A stretch of DNA of 64,000 bases from LMUY01 sp965199005 (GTDB lineage Bacteria; Pseudomonadota; Alphaproteobacteria; Acetobacterales; Acetobacteraceae), in NCBI GenBank assembly GCA_965199005.1, contig CBDAQK010000006.1:1116001-1180000 (forward strand), read 5' to 3'. Numbering within the stretch: the first letter of the stretch is position 1; every line of letters begins with the position of its first letter. The position numbers were made by a program, and so were the translations under genes. The notes beneath the pieces were generated by a model, which was not told where the DNA came from, did no database searches, and worked only from the letters and a program-made list of their open reading frames with translations. Below are positions 8,573 to 19,192 of this stretch, in pieces.

Positions 8573-9351
8573 ACCCACTCGACTGGCTGGCTGCCCTCGG
8601 CCGGGGGGCGATTGGCGTGTGCCGTACGGTTGGCGCCATCGCAGTGTTTGCCTTGGACGGCGTGTCCCACGTGATCCGCCCACCCTATTACGGGCGCATG
8701 CTTGGCCGCGCCTTCGTCGAGTTCGCCTATTTCAGCCTGCCCGTGGTGGCGTTGACGGCGATCTTCTCTGGCATGGTGATCGCGCTGCAATCCTTCACCG
8801 GCTTTTCCCGCTTCAACGCCGAGAGCGCCGTGGCCTCCATCGTCGTACTGTCCGTCGTGCGCGAGTTGGGGCCGGTGCTGGCGGGGCTGATGGTGGCCGG
8901 CCGGGTTGGCGCTGCAATGGCGGCAGAAATCGGCACCATGCGCGTCACGGACCAGATCGACGCGCTGGGAACATTGTCCACCAACCCGATGAAATACTTG
9001 GTGGCCCCTCGCCTCCTTGCCGGCACGATCGCGTTGCCCTTGCTGGTGGTGGTCGCCGACATCCTGGGCGTTGCCGGCGGCTACCTGGTTGCCACGGTCA
9101 AGTTGGGACTCAACCCCATCGGCTACCTCAACAACACGTTCGATTTCATGACCACGGGCGACGTGGCCAGCGGCCTGGCAAAGGCGGCAGTGTTCGGCTT
9201 CCTGATCGCGCTGATGGGCTGCTACCACGGTTACAACAGCCGCGGCGGCGCCGAGGGCGTGGGAGCCGCCACGACGTCCGCCGTAGTGGTCGCTTCCATC
9301 CTTATCCTGGCCAGTGACTATGTGTTGACGGAACTGTTCTTTGCCCACTGA
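8569..9351 (+). CDS. mlaE: Phospholipid-transport ABC permease MlaE
   Basis: This 260-residue inner-membrane permease belongs to the MlaE/YrbE family. These complexes move phospholipids between membranes to keep outer-membrane asymmetry. Several hydrophobic segments are visible (about residues 48-70, 95-115, 145-170, 200-220 and 235-258). Family motifs include GMVIALQSF near 63 and the conserved ELGPVLAGLMVAGRVGAAMAAEIGTMRVTDQIDAL near 98-132. It overlaps alr by 4 bp and mlaF by 11 bp. The substrate-binding MlaD is not adjacent. Confidence 0.92.
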   Translation: MNPLDWLAALGRGAIGVCRTVGAIAVFALDGVSHVIRPPYYGRMLGRAFVEFAYFSLPVVALTAIFSGMVIALQSFTGFSRFNAESAVASIVVLSVVRELGPVLAGLMVAGRVGAAMAAEIGTMRVTDQIDALGTLSTNPMKYLVAPRLLAGTIALPLLVVVADILGVAGGYLVATVKLGLNPIGYLNNTFDFMTTGDVASGLAKAAVFGFLIALMGCYHGYNSRGGAEGVGAATTSAVVVASILILASDYVLTELFFAH

Positions 9352-10120
9352 CCCAGTGCCCAAAATCCGCATCCGCGGGCTTCGCAAGCGCTTCGGCGAC
9401 AAGCAGGTGCTCGATGGGGTGGACCTCGATGTCGCGACGGGCACCTCCATGGTGGTGATCGGCGGATCGGGCACCGGCAAGTCGGTACTGCTGAAATCCA
9501 TCCTCGGCTTGGTAGAGCCTGATGAGGGCACGATCGAGATCGACGGCAAAAACGTCCTGCGCATGAGCCGCCGCGAGCGCGAGGTGGTCAACCGCCAGAT
9601 CGGCATGCTGTTTCAGGCTGGTGCGCTCTTCGACAGCATCCCCGTATGGGAGAATGTGGCGTTTGGCCTGCTCGCCCAGCAGAAGATGAGCCGTGACGCG
9701 GCGCATGCCCGTGCCAGCGAGGTGCTGTCGCAGGTCGGGCTAGCCGCCAGCGTCGGCGATCTCTCGCCCGCGGAACTGTCGGGCGGGATGCAGAAACGGG
9801 TGGGCCTGGCACGGGCGATCGCGGCACAGCCGAGCCTCTTGTTCTTCGACGAACCGACCACCGGGTTGGACCCGATCATGGGTGCCGTGATCGACGGGCT
9901 GATCGTGGATTGCGTCAAGCTCCTCGGGTCGACGGCGGTCGCCATCACGCACGACATGGCGTCCGCCGCGCGCATCGGCGACCGGGCGGCGATGCTGCAC
10001 CGGGGCCGGATCGTGTGGGAGGGCCCGGCGACCGAGTTGCTGAATAGCGGCAACGCGGTGGTGGACCAGTTCACCCATGGCCGGCGCGAGGGACCGATTC
10101 AGATGGAATTGCGCAAATAG
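9341..10120 (+). CDS. mlaF: Phospholipid-transport ABC ATP-binding protein MlaF
   Basis: The ATPase partner of MlaE. Over 259 residues it shows Walker A GGSGTGKS (about 41-48), the Q-loop MLFQAGALFDS near 91, signature LSGGMQKRVGLARA near 146 and Walker B LLFFDEPTTGLDP near 166. The open frame begins with TTG at 9341 inside mlaE. A GTG at 9356 (reading MPKIRIRGLRKRF) just after the mlaE stop is an equally good start. The mlaD-like MCE gene normally next in line is absent, and a convergent gene on the other strand follows 2 bp away. Confidence 0.92.
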   Translation: MPTDPVPKIRIRGLRKRFGDKQVLDGVDLDVATGTSMVVIGGSGTGKSVLLKSILGLVEPDEGTIEIDGKNVLRMSRREREVVNRQIGMLFQAGALFDSIPVWENVAFGLLAQQKMSRDAAHARASEVLSQVGLAASVGDLSPAELSGGMQKRVGLARAIAAQPSLLFFDEPTTGLDPIMGAVIDGLIVDCVKLLGSTAVAITHDMASAARIGDRAAMLHRGRIVWEGPATELLNSGNAVVDQFTHGRREGPIQMELRK

Positions 10121-10122
10121 GC

Positions 10123-10761
10123 TCAATCGTTCGTGGGTTCGACGAACGTTACGGCTGTGAATCCCACGGCGACGAGGGTGGCGAGCCAAATGGCACTGAG
10201 ACCCACCTGGTGGAAGGCCGCCCCGCCTGCCACCGCCCCGGCGACCAGCCCGAGCCAGCGCATGAAGTTCGGCACCCAGTCCAGTCGGGAGCCCCCGAGA
10301 AACGCGAGGGCAATATGCTGCGCCATCTTCACCAACGTGCCTGTCATGTAGGTGAGGCCCACGCCGACATTGCCATCATGCTCGAAGACGGTGTTTTCCG
10401 CACCCATCGCCAGCGTGGCTGCGGCGATGGCGAGCGTGGTGCGACCGGTCGATTCCAGTAGCCCGCTCACCAACAACAGGCCTGAAACGAGCGTCAGCAC
10501 GGCAGGACGGCCACGGCGGACGGCGTGGCGGAGGATGGTGGCGGCCACGACGCCGAGGACGAAGAGGCCGATGATCGCCAGCGGAACGACCGCCTTAGCC
10601 CAGTTGCCCCCACTGAGGGCCACGCCCAAGATCGTGGAATTGCCGCTCATGAATGAGATGAAGGTGCCGCCGAGCCAGAGGAAGCCAACCGCGTCGACAT
10701 AGCCGGCCAGGGCCGACAATCCGATGGCCAGTGGCTGGTCTCGCTGAGGCTCGAACGCCAT
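10123..10761 (-). CDS. YoaK/DUF1275 family membrane protein
   Basis: The 212-residue, strongly hydrophobic protein has about six predicted membrane segments. The DUF1275 hallmark GYVDAVGFLWLGGTFISFMSGNST is at about residues 21-44. No enzymatic activity is established for the family; members are uncharacterised inner-membrane proteins. It converges on mlaF (2-bp gap) and is divergent from radA, with its start 62 bp from the radA ATG, so the two share a short promoter region. Confidence 0.85.
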   Translation of the reverse strand: MAFEPQRDQPLAIGLSALAGYVDAVGFLWLGGTFISFMSGNSTILGVALSGGNWAKAVVPLAIIGLFVLGVVAATILRHAVRRGRPAVLTLVSGLLLVSGLLESTGRTTLAIAAATLAMGAENTVFEHDGNVGVGLTYMTGTLVKMAQHIALAFLGGSRLDWVPNFMRWLGLVAGAVAGGAAFHQVGLSAIWLATLVAVGFTAVTFVEPTND

Positions 10762-10823
10762 GGCCGTACCCTTCTCGTGTTTGCCGCTTGACCGGCTGGG
10801 CCTTCGCGCGGGATGGCTGCGGG

Positions 10824-12206
<1,383 letters not shown>

Positions 12207-12236
12207 ACGCCTGATCCGAACTGTCCTGTATGAGGC

Positions 12237-14363
12237 TCAAAGCCGGGTTAGACGCTCCAAGCCAGCGGCACTTCCCAAGATCGCGGCTTTTTCAGCGCGG
12301 GTGAGCATGGACGCAGCAGCCTCGACCGTCTCTGCTTCCTCCAACTTTGCCAGCCCGATCGCCAGCCCGGGATCCTCCGAGCGGCGGCGCGTGGGCGGCA
12401 ACATTCGGACGTGGGCCTCGCGCAGCGCCGCATCGTCCCGCAAGCGCCGCATCGCCTCCGGCACGGGGTTGTCGCCCAATTCGCGCGCCCGCGCCACGGC
12501 GTCTGCAAGCACTCTGGGCGGCTGCCGCTCCTCCGGGATCCACAGCACCCCGATCCGTCGTAGCCCGCGCCCGACGCCGCTGCTGCCGGTGACCAGGGCC
12601 AGAGGGATCGCCAGCGCCTGCCCGACCACCACGGGTGACATCCAGGCCAGAAGATAGGGCGATACCAAAAACGACGACACCGCCAGCGCCACCCCGAACA
12701 CGGTATGCCAGGCGTACAAACGCGCGACAGTGGCAAACGGGATGCTGCCATCATCGCGGCGCTGGGTGTTCCAGCCGGAATCCCGCCCGAGCAGAATGGC
12801 GAATACGTCGAGCGATTGGGTGAGCATCGTCACCGGAGCGAGCAACCCGGCGACCACCGTCTCCAGCAGCATCGACAGCATCGCGCGCAACACCCCACCG
12901 CAGCCGCGCCGCAGCGTGCCGTCGAAGATCAGTGCGATATAGGCCAGCAGCTTCGGCGCCAGCAGCAACGCCATGGTGCCGATGAATACCCACTTGGCGC
13001 GTTCAGGGTCGATGATGGGCCAGGTGGGAAACAGCGCCTTGCCGTTCGGGAAGTAGTCTGGACGGACGAAACGGGATTGCAGAGAAATCAGGATGCCCAC
13101 GAGGATGAACAGCAGCCACATCGGCGCGGTGATGTAGGAGCCGATGCCCGTCAGCAGGTGCATACGGCTGACCCAGTGAAGCCCTCGGCTCGGCAGCACG
13201 GCGATGTGCTGCAGATTGCCCTGGCACCACCGCCGGTCCCGCACCGCCAAATCCGGCAGCGAGGGCGGGCTCTCTTCGTAGGAGCCGGGGAGGCCGGGGA
13301 CCATGTGCACCGCCCAGCCGCCGCGGCGGATCAGCGCCGCCTCGACGAAATCGTGGCTTAGGATATGGCCGCCGAACGGTTTGCGTCCCCGCAAAACCGG
13401 CAATCCCGCCTCTGCCGCGAAGGCCGCCGTGCGGATCATGGCGTTGTGGCCCCAGTAATTGCCCTCTGCGCCATGCCACCAGGCGATCCCGTGCGCGATC
13501 ACCGGACCGTACACGCGCCCGGCGAATTGCTGCATGCGGGCGAACAGGCTGTTTCCGTTCGCGATGGTTGGCAACGTCTGGATCAGCCCGACCTCCGGAT
13601 GCGCCTCCATGGCGGCGGCGAGGCGCACCAGGGACGTGCCGGTCATCACGCTATCGGCATCCAGGATGAGGAATTGCGGATAGGCCCCGCCCCAACGGCG
13701 CACCCAATCCGCTATATTGCCGGCCTTGCGCTCCGTATTCAGCGGACGCCGGCGGTAGAACAGCTGCACGCCAGGGTCGACCCGCTCACGCAAGGTGAGG
13801 AAGGCAGCCTCCTCAGCCACCCAGACATCGGCGTCGGTCGTGTCGCTGAGAATGAAGGTATCGAATTGGCCGCCCTGCCCCGTTTCGGCCAAGGAGCGCT
13901 GGATTGCCTCCAACCCGGCCATCACGCGCGACGGTGGCTCGTTATAGGTTGGCATCAGCAAAGCGGTCCTTCCGCGTAGGATTGGCAGCGCCGTGTCCAG
14001 GCCGATGCCCAAACGCCGGCCACCGCGGGCCAGGCAGGAGACGAACCCGGCCACCGAGCTGGTGAACGACAGGGCGATCCACGCGAACAATGCCACGAAA
14101 AGCAGCAGCAACAGCACGATGAGCGTCGTGAGGCCACCAGGGTCCAGCACGGCCAGCATTTCCCGCGCCGCCTGCACCGTCATCAGCACGGCGGGCAGGA
14201 TGACCGCCAGCCGGCGCAGCCAGACCAGTTTCGGACTGCTCGGCAGCTTTCTGGCACGGGGCGCGGCGGACCCGCGCAGGGCCTGGGTCGGCATCTCCAT
14301 CGGGACCTCCGGCGGGAGCGCCGGGGTGGCTGCCAGGGCTACGTGGTCCAACGGTACAGCCAT
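12237..14363 (-). CDS. opgH: Glucans biosynthesis glucosyltransferase OpgH (MdoH)
   Basis: OpgH is an inner-membrane GT2 glucosyltransferase that polymerises and exports the beta-1,2-glucan backbone of osmoregulated periplasmic glucans. The 708-residue protein has N-terminal membrane segments (about 52-68 and 80-106). Its cytosolic GT-A domain shows MPTYNEPP near 137 and ILDADSVMTG near 233. The processive-synthase RDRRWCQGNL motif lies near 378, followed by more membrane segments. Its ATG lies 25 bp inside the end of opgG, so the pair is translationally coupled in the order opgG-opgH. The C-terminus is shorter than in E. coli. Confidence 0.93.
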   Translation of the reverse strand: MAVPLDHVALAATPALPPEVPMEMPTQALRGSAAPRARKLPSSPKLVWLRRLAVILPAVLMTVQAAREMLAVLDPGGLTTLIVLLLLLFVALFAWIALSFTSSVAGFVSCLARGGRRLGIGLDTALPILRGRTALLMPTYNEPPSRVMAGLEAIQRSLAETGQGGQFDTFILSDTTDADVWVAEEAAFLTLRERVDPGVQLFYRRRPLNTERKAGNIADWVRRWGGAYPQFLILDADSVMTGTSLVRLAAAMEAHPEVGLIQTLPTIANGNSLFARMQQFAGRVYGPVIAHGIAWWHGAEGNYWGHNAMIRTAAFAAEAGLPVLRGRKPFGGHILSHDFVEAALIRRGGWAVHMVPGLPGSYEESPPSLPDLAVRDRRWCQGNLQHIAVLPSRGLHWVSRMHLLTGIGSYITAPMWLLFILVGILISLQSRFVRPDYFPNGKALFPTWPIIDPERAKWVFIGTMALLLAPKLLAYIALIFDGTLRRGCGGVLRAMLSMLLETVVAGLLAPVTMLTQSLDVFAILLGRDSGWNTQRRDDGSIPFATVARLYAWHTVFGVALAVSSFLVSPYLLAWMSPVVVGQALAIPLALVTGSSGVGRGLRRIGVLWIPEERQPPRVLADAVARARELGDNPVPEAMRRLRDDAALREAHVRMLPPTRRRSEDPGLAIGLAKLEEAETVEAAASMLTRAEKAAILGSAAGLERLTRL

Positions 14364-15835
14364 GTTTCGGTAAGAGGGGTATCGCCGCCCATCAGGCGTC
14401 CATGCAGCTCAATTGCCGTTTCCCGGCCTGGCACCAGCTCGAAGCTGATCCGCCAGCCCCCGGGTATTTCAGCAGCGACGATGTCTTTTAGCTGGCCCTT
14501 GTCGTTGGTGACGTCCAGCTTCGGGGTGGCCCCCGGTTTCAGCGGGCCCGTGTCCAGCACCACCAATCGCGAGCCGTCAGGCCCGGGACCCACCATGGTG
14601 TTGGTGAATGGCACCGGAAGATTCTTCACGGGCGGGGCCGCGCCCCAATGCAGCTTGTAGGCATAGTTATAGGCAAGTCCGGCTTGTAGCTTTGCCTTCG
14701 GCCGCCAGAAGGCGACCATGTTGTCGTTCACCTCCTTATCGGACGGGATTTCGACCAGCATCACGGCGCCTTCCCCCCAGTCACCCACCGGTTCGACCCA
14801 GGCGCATGGACGGTCTTCGTAATGCGATTCGATATCCTCATAAGCGGCGAAACTGCGCTTCCGCTGTTGCAGGCCGAATCCTTTGGGCGACTTGTCGACG
14901 AAGCTGCTCACCTGCAGCCGCGCCGGGTTGACCAATTGGCGCCAGAGGGTTTCGCCATGCCCCGTCAGCATCAGCAAACCGTCCGAATCGTGCACCGCCG
15001 GGCGCCAGTCATCGACCCGGTTGCGTTCATTGCCGTCGAACAGGAACATGCTGGTCAGCGGTGCGATCCCGGCCTGGTCGATGTCTACCCGGGGAAATAG
15101 CGTCGCTGTGGTGTCGAACACGGTTTCCACACCCGGCGTAATAATGAAGCGAAAGGCGGCCGAGGCGCTCTGGCTGTCCAACAGGGCGTGCGCGGTGATG
15201 GCCGATGGCGTGCGGCCTGGTTTCGGACGTTCAATCCAGAAGGTCTTGAAATAAGGAAACTCCTCGCCGCCCTGGTCGGCAGTCTTGATCGCCAGACCGC
15301 GGGCGGACAAGCCATACCCCAGTCCCTTGGCCACGGCGCGGAAATAGCTGGCGCCCAGGAAGGCAGCGACCTCGTCGAAGTAATCGGGCCGGTTCATCGG
15401 CGCGTGCAGGCGAAATCCGGCGAACCCGAGATCTTCGTTGGTCGGCCGCTGCACGCTGCCGAAACTGAAATTTTCTGGGTCGTAGCGGATCGGAGAGCTT
15501 CGTCCGTCCACCACTTCGTTGACATCGACGCGGCCCTTGTAAATCGACCCCCGGTGGAAGAATTCGACCTGCCATGGCAGCTTCGTGTCCCGCCACAAGG
15601 CGTGGCGCTTGTCGAATCGCAGCATGCGGTATTGGTCGTAGCTGAGATCGGCCAGATAGCTGGGCAGCGTGGTTTCCTGCGCTTGGAACGGCTTGGCCGC
15701 CAAGGCCCGGGCGGCGTCCCGCACGGTGTCCGTCGAAAAGGGCGTCCCGCTCTCCGGCGCCGCCAGGCTGGGGCGGGCCAGCACGAGAGCCGGCAGGGCC
15801 GCGGCGCCGCGCAGCAAGGACCTTCGTTGCAACAC
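14339..15835 (-). CDS. opgG: Periplasmic glucan biosynthesis protein OpgG (MdoG)
   Basis: OpgG is a periplasmic protein needed for beta-1,6 branching and assembly of the glucan made by OpgH. I choose the GTG at 15835, giving MLQRRSLLRGAAALPALVLA, a twin-arginine-type signal peptide with cleavage near Ala 25. A GGAG sits just upstream. The open frame extends far 5' but that stretch has no protein character. The 498-residue product includes WIERPKP and LIEIPSDKEVNDNMVAFWRP typical of the family. It precedes opgH with a 25-bp overlap and is divergent from the DUF3830 gene. Confidence 0.92.
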   Translation of the reverse strand: MLQRRSLLRGAAALPALVLARPSLAAPESGTPFSTDTVRDAARALAAKPFQAQETTLPSYLADLSYDQYRMLRFDKRHALWRDTKLPWQVEFFHRGSIYKGRVDVNEVVDGRSSPIRYDPENFSFGSVQRPTNEDLGFAGFRLHAPMNRPDYFDEVAAFLGASYFRAVAKGLGYGLSARGLAIKTADQGGEEFPYFKTFWIERPKPGRTPSAITAHALLDSQSASAAFRFIITPGVETVFDTTATLFPRVDIDQAGIAPLTSMFLFDGNERNRVDDWRPAVHDSDGLLMLTGHGETLWRQLVNPARLQVSSFVDKSPKGFGLQQRKRSFAAYEDIESHYEDRPCAWVEPVGDWGEGAVMLVEIPSDKEVNDNMVAFWRPKAKLQAGLAYNYAYKLHWGAAPPVKNLPVPFTNTMVGPGPDGSRLVVLDTGPLKPGATPKLDVTNDKGQLKDIVAAEIPGGWRISFELVPGRETAIELHGRLMGGDTPLTETWLYRWTT

Positions 15836-15934
15836 CCATCTCCATTCTATCAGGACCGTAATGTCGAATGGCGCGCAGGGTTGCGTCATGAATGCTGGAC
15901 CCGTCACCTGCCACCGGTTAGGAGGAGCGTCATC

Positions 15935-16348
15935 ATGACCGACCTTCGCATCACGGCTGGCACGTTCACCTTCGGCGCGCGGTTCGAGGTTGCTGCTCCC
16001 CTGACGGTGGCCAAATTCCGCTCTCTGCTGCCATACCGCGAGCGGATCATCCATGTGCGGTGGAGCGGCGAAGCCTGCTGGATCCCGCTCGGGGATCTGG
16101 ATTTGGGTCTCAAGTATGAGAATGCGACGAGCTACCCAGCACCCGGCCAAATCATCCTGCACCCCGGCGGCGTGAGCGAGACCGAGATTTTGCTGGCCTA
16201 TGGCAGCGTGCAATTTGCCAGCAAGGTCGGCGTACTGGCCGGCAACCATTTTCTGACCGTGACCGAGGGGGCGGAGAAGCTTGCGGAACTGGGCCGCTCC
16301 GTCCTGTGGCGCGGCGCACAGGAGATCGTGTTCGAGCTGGCTGGCTGA
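15935..16348 (+). CDS. DUF3830 family protein
   Basis: A 137-residue protein starting MTDLRITAGTFTFGARFEV, preceded by a strong GGAGGAG site at 15921-15927. It resembles the DUF3830 family of small cyclophilin-fold-like proteins: the HVRWSGEACWIPLGDLDLG and YGSVQFASKVGVLAGNHF segments fit that family. No catalytic role is known to me. It lies alone between the divergent opgG and the downstream cvpA-purF pair (64-bp gap), so context does not reveal its job. Confidence 0.7.
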   Translation: MTDLRITAGTFTFGARFEVAAPLTVAKFRSLLPYRERIIHVRWSGEACWIPLGDLDLGLKYENATSYPAPGQIILHPGGVSETEILLAYGSVQFASKVGVLAGNHFLTVTEGAEKLAELGRSVLWRGAQEIVFELAG

Positions 16349-16412
16349 GGGCTTGGCGAGACCCCGGTCTCGGTGGATATAGCGGCATGACCGCGCGTCC
16401 GAGTCGCTACAC

Positions 16413-16994
16413 ATGAACTGGGTAGACATCGCGGTGCTCACGATCATCGCGTTCTCGGCCCTGCTCGGCTTCATGCGTGGTCTGGTGCGGGAGGTGCTGG
16501 GGCTGCTCGCCTGGATTGGCGCGGGCTTTGCCGCCATGTGGTTTTTCCCGCAGGTTCAAGGGGTTTTCAGGCGCGCTATCGAAAACCCGGATATCGCCGA
16601 CCCGGTTGCCTTCGGGGCGGTTTTCCTGGTCGCGCTCATCGTTCTGTCGCTGGTGGCGCGGGTCCTCGGCGGCGCCGTCCGCGGCTCGGTGCTGGGCGGA
16701 TTGGACCGGACTCTCGGCCTGGTCTATGGTTTGGCACGCGGTGCCGCGTTGATGATCGCCGCCTATATCATAGCTGGGGTCGTACAACCGGTGGATCACT
16801 GGCCCGATCAAGTGTTGGAAGCGCGCACCCTCCCCTCCATCTACCTCGGTGCGGTCTGGGTGGCGCAGCGCCTGCCGGCGGATTACCGGCCGTCGCTGCC
16901 CGTTCCGCCAACTGATCGGCCCACGAGTTCGGCAGACCTGCTACATGCCGTGCCATTAGGCCGCGCGCTCGGTGCACCACCACCGCGCCAATAG
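16413..16994 (+). CDS. cvpA: CvpA family inner-membrane protein
   Basis: The 193-residue protein has the CvpA opening MNWVDIAVLTIIAFSALLGFMRGLVREVLGLLAWIGAGFAAM. Four membrane segments fit at about 1-22, 25-48, 62-84 and 100-125, followed by a Pro-rich soluble tail. CvpA was first linked to colicin V production and is often encoded just before purF, as here. Its own role is unclear. The stop overlaps the Shine-Dalgarno region of purF (start 10 bp later). Confidence 0.88.
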   Translation: MNWVDIAVLTIIAFSALLGFMRGLVREVLGLLAWIGAGFAAMWFFPQVQGVFRRAIENPDIADPVAFGAVFLVALIVLSLVARVLGGAVRGSVLGGLDRTLGLVYGLARGAALMIAAYIIAGVVQPVDHWPDQVLEARTLPSIYLGAVWVAQRLPADYRPSLPVPPTDRPTSSADLLHAVPLGRALGAPPPRQ

Positions 16995-17004
16995 GAGGTC
17001 GCTC

Positions 17005-18471
17005 ATGCTGCCCGACCGTTTCGACGACGATAAGCCGCACGAGGAATGTGGCGTGTTTGGTGTCTGGAATGTCCCGGATGCCGGGGCGCTGACCGCGCTC
17101 GGCCTGCATGCACTGCAGCACCGTGGGCAGGAGGCGACCGGTATCGTCACCTTCGATGGCCAGCGATTCTACCAGCAGCGCGGCTTGGGCCTGGTGGCGG
17201 ACACGTTCGGCGATGCCCGGGTCATCGCCTCGATGCCGGGTTCGACGGCAGTGGGGCATAACCGGTACGCCACGACCGGGGAGACGATCCTGCGGAACGT
17301 CCAACCGCTCTACGCCGATTTCGAGTTCGGTGGCCTCGCGGTTTCGCATAACGGCAACCTCACCAACGCCATCGCACTCAAGCGATCCCTGGTGCGCCGC
17401 GGATGCCTGTTCCAATCCACCACGGATAGCGAGGTGTTCGTCCATCTCATCGCGATCAGCCTGTATTCGACCGTGGTGGATCGGCTGATCGACGCGTTGA
17501 AGCAGGTAGTGGGCGCCTATTCCCTGGTTTGCCTGTCCAACGACGCGCTCATGGGTGTGCGGGATCCGCATGGCGTGCGTCCGCTGATCCTGGGGCGGAT
17601 TGGCGCCGACAGCCGGAGCACGACCAGCGGCTGGGTGCTCGCATCCGAGACCTGCGCCTTGGACATCGTCGGCGCCGAGTTCGTGCGCGACGTGGAGCCG
17701 GGCGAGATCGTCATCATCAACGACCAGGGCGTGCGCAGCATCAAGCCGTTCAGCCAGGCGGCAGAGCGGTTCTGCGTGTTCGAATACATCTACTTCGCCC
17801 GCCCCGACTCCGTTGTGGAGGGATTGCCGGTCTATGAGGCCCGCAAGCGGATCGGCGAAGCACTGGCCCGGGAATCGGCCGTTGCCGCGGATGTGGTCGT
17901 GCCGGTACCGGATTCGGGGGTTCCGTCGGCCATGGGCTACGCGGAGGCGAGCGGGCTGCCGTTCGAACTGGGGATCATCCGCAACCACTATGTCGGGCGC
18001 ACCTTCATCGAACCGACGGACCAAATCCGGAATCTGGGCGTCAAGCTGAAGCATTCGGCCAACCGGTCGGTGCTGAAGGGGCGCCGGGTGATCCTGGTGG
18101 ACGATTCGATCGTGCGTGGGACAACGAGCCGCAAGATCGTGGAAATGGTGCGCCAGGCGGGTGCGGCCGAGGTGCATATGCGCATTTCCTCGCCACCCAC
18201 GACCCATTCCTGCTTCTACGGCATCGACACGCCGGAACGCGGCAAGTTGCTGGCCGCGCGCAATGACGTGGCGGAGATGGCGCGGCTGATTGGGGCCGAC
18301 TCCCTTGCCTTCATCAGCCTGGACGGGCTGTACCAGGCCTTGGGACATGCTGGCGGACGGGGCGAGCGGCCAGCCTTTTGCGACGCGTGTTTCACGGGCG
18401 ATTACCCGATCCGTTTGGCGGATTTGTCCAATGATGCTGAGCGGCAATTGAGCCTGCTTCCTGGCGAGTGA
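17005..18471 (+). CDS. purF: Amidophosphoribosyltransferase
   Basis: PurF makes 5-phosphoribosylamine from PRPP and glutamine, the first committed step of purine synthesis. An AGGAGG site at 16993-16998 fixes the start at 17005. The N-terminus MLPDRFDDDKPHEECGVFG shows a short propeptide before the nucleophile Cys 15, as in the B. subtilis-type enzyme. LHALQHRGQEATGI follows. The PRPP loop VILVDDSIVRGTTSRK is near residue 363. The 488-residue length is normal. The stop overlaps the GTG of the next gene by 4 bp. Confidence 0.95.
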   Translation: MLPDRFDDDKPHEECGVFGVWNVPDAGALTALGLHALQHRGQEATGIVTFDGQRFYQQRGLGLVADTFGDARVIASMPGSTAVGHNRYATTGETILRNVQPLYADFEFGGLAVSHNGNLTNAIALKRSLVRRGCLFQSTTDSEVFVHLIAISLYSTVVDRLIDALKQVVGAYSLVCLSNDALMGVRDPHGVRPLILGRIGADSRSTTSGWVLASETCALDIVGAEFVRDVEPGEIVIINDQGVRSIKPFSQAAERFCVFEYIYFARPDSVVEGLPVYEARKRIGEALARESAVAADVVVPVPDSGVPSAMGYAEASGLPFELGIIRNHYVGRTFIEPTDQIRNLGVKLKHSANRSVLKGRRVILVDDSIVRGTTSRKIVEMVRQAGAAEVHMRISSPPTTHSCFYGIDTPERGKLLAARNDVAEMARLIGADSLAFISLDGLYQALGHAGGRGERPAFCDACFTGDYPIRLADLSNDAERQLSLLPGE

Positions 18472-19160
18472 CGGGCCGGATCGCCTTCGTCACCGGCGCA
18501 AGCCGAGGAATTGGTGCTGCGGCGGCGGTGGCGTTGGCCCGGCGCGGCATGCACGTCGTGATCACCGCCCGAACCCTGGGCGGCCTGGAAGAGACCGATG
18601 ATGCCATCCGGGGCGCTGGCGGGGCGGCGACCCTGTTACCGTTGGACCTTGCGGAAGGCGATACGTTGGACACGGTCGGACCCAGCCTGTTCGAGAGGTT
18701 CGGCCGCTTGGATGTGCTGGTGCACGCCGCAGGCGCATTGGGCAAACTGACGCCCGCGCCCCATATTTTGCCGCGCGACTATGCCATGGCCGCTGCCGTC
18801 AATCTGGAGGCAGCATGGCGGCTGATCCGCACCTGCGGCCCGCTACTGCTGGCTGCCGAGGCAGGGCGAGCGGTGTTCGTGACCGATTCGCTGGTGGAGT
18901 CGCCGCGGGCCTATTGGGGCCTCTACGGCGCCACCAAGGCAGCGATGCATCACCTGGCCCTGTCGTGGGCCGCGGAAATGCGCACCACGCGCTGCCGGGT
19001 CAACCTGTTCGATCCCGGCGTCGTCGCCACGCGGCTTCGCAAGGAAGCCATGCCGGGCGAGAACCCTGCAACCCTGCGCCAGCCCGAAGATGTGGCCGAC
19101 GCGCTCGCCGCATTATGCGAGCCCGGCGAAACCCGCCATGGCGAGATCGTCCGGCCGTAG
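18468..19160 (+). CDS. SDR family NAD(P)-dependent oxidoreductase
   Basis: A 230-residue short-chain dehydrogenase beginning with GTG in a GTGA overlap with the purF stop. The cofactor motif TGASRGIG lies at about 9-16, VLVHAAGALG near 83-92, Ser near 142 in VTDSLVES, and YGATKAAM (catalytic Tyr-x3-Lys) near 154-158. Such proteins are often called YciK-like oxidoreductases. Coupling to purF suggests co-expression but not a purine role. Substrate unknown. Confidence 0.85.
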   Translation: MTGRIAFVTGASRGIGAAAAVALARRGMHVVITARTLGGLEETDDAIRGAGGAATLLPLDLAEGDTLDTVGPSLFERFGRLDVLVHAAGALGKLTPAPHILPRDYAMAAAVNLEAAWRLIRTCGPLLLAAEAGRAVFVTDSLVESPRAYWGLYGATKAAMHHLALSWAAEMRTTRCRVNLFDPGVVATRLRKEAMPGENPATLRQPEDVADALAALCEPGETRHGEIVRP

Positions 19161-19192
19161 CCGCTCCGTGCGCTACGACCGGGTGGACATCG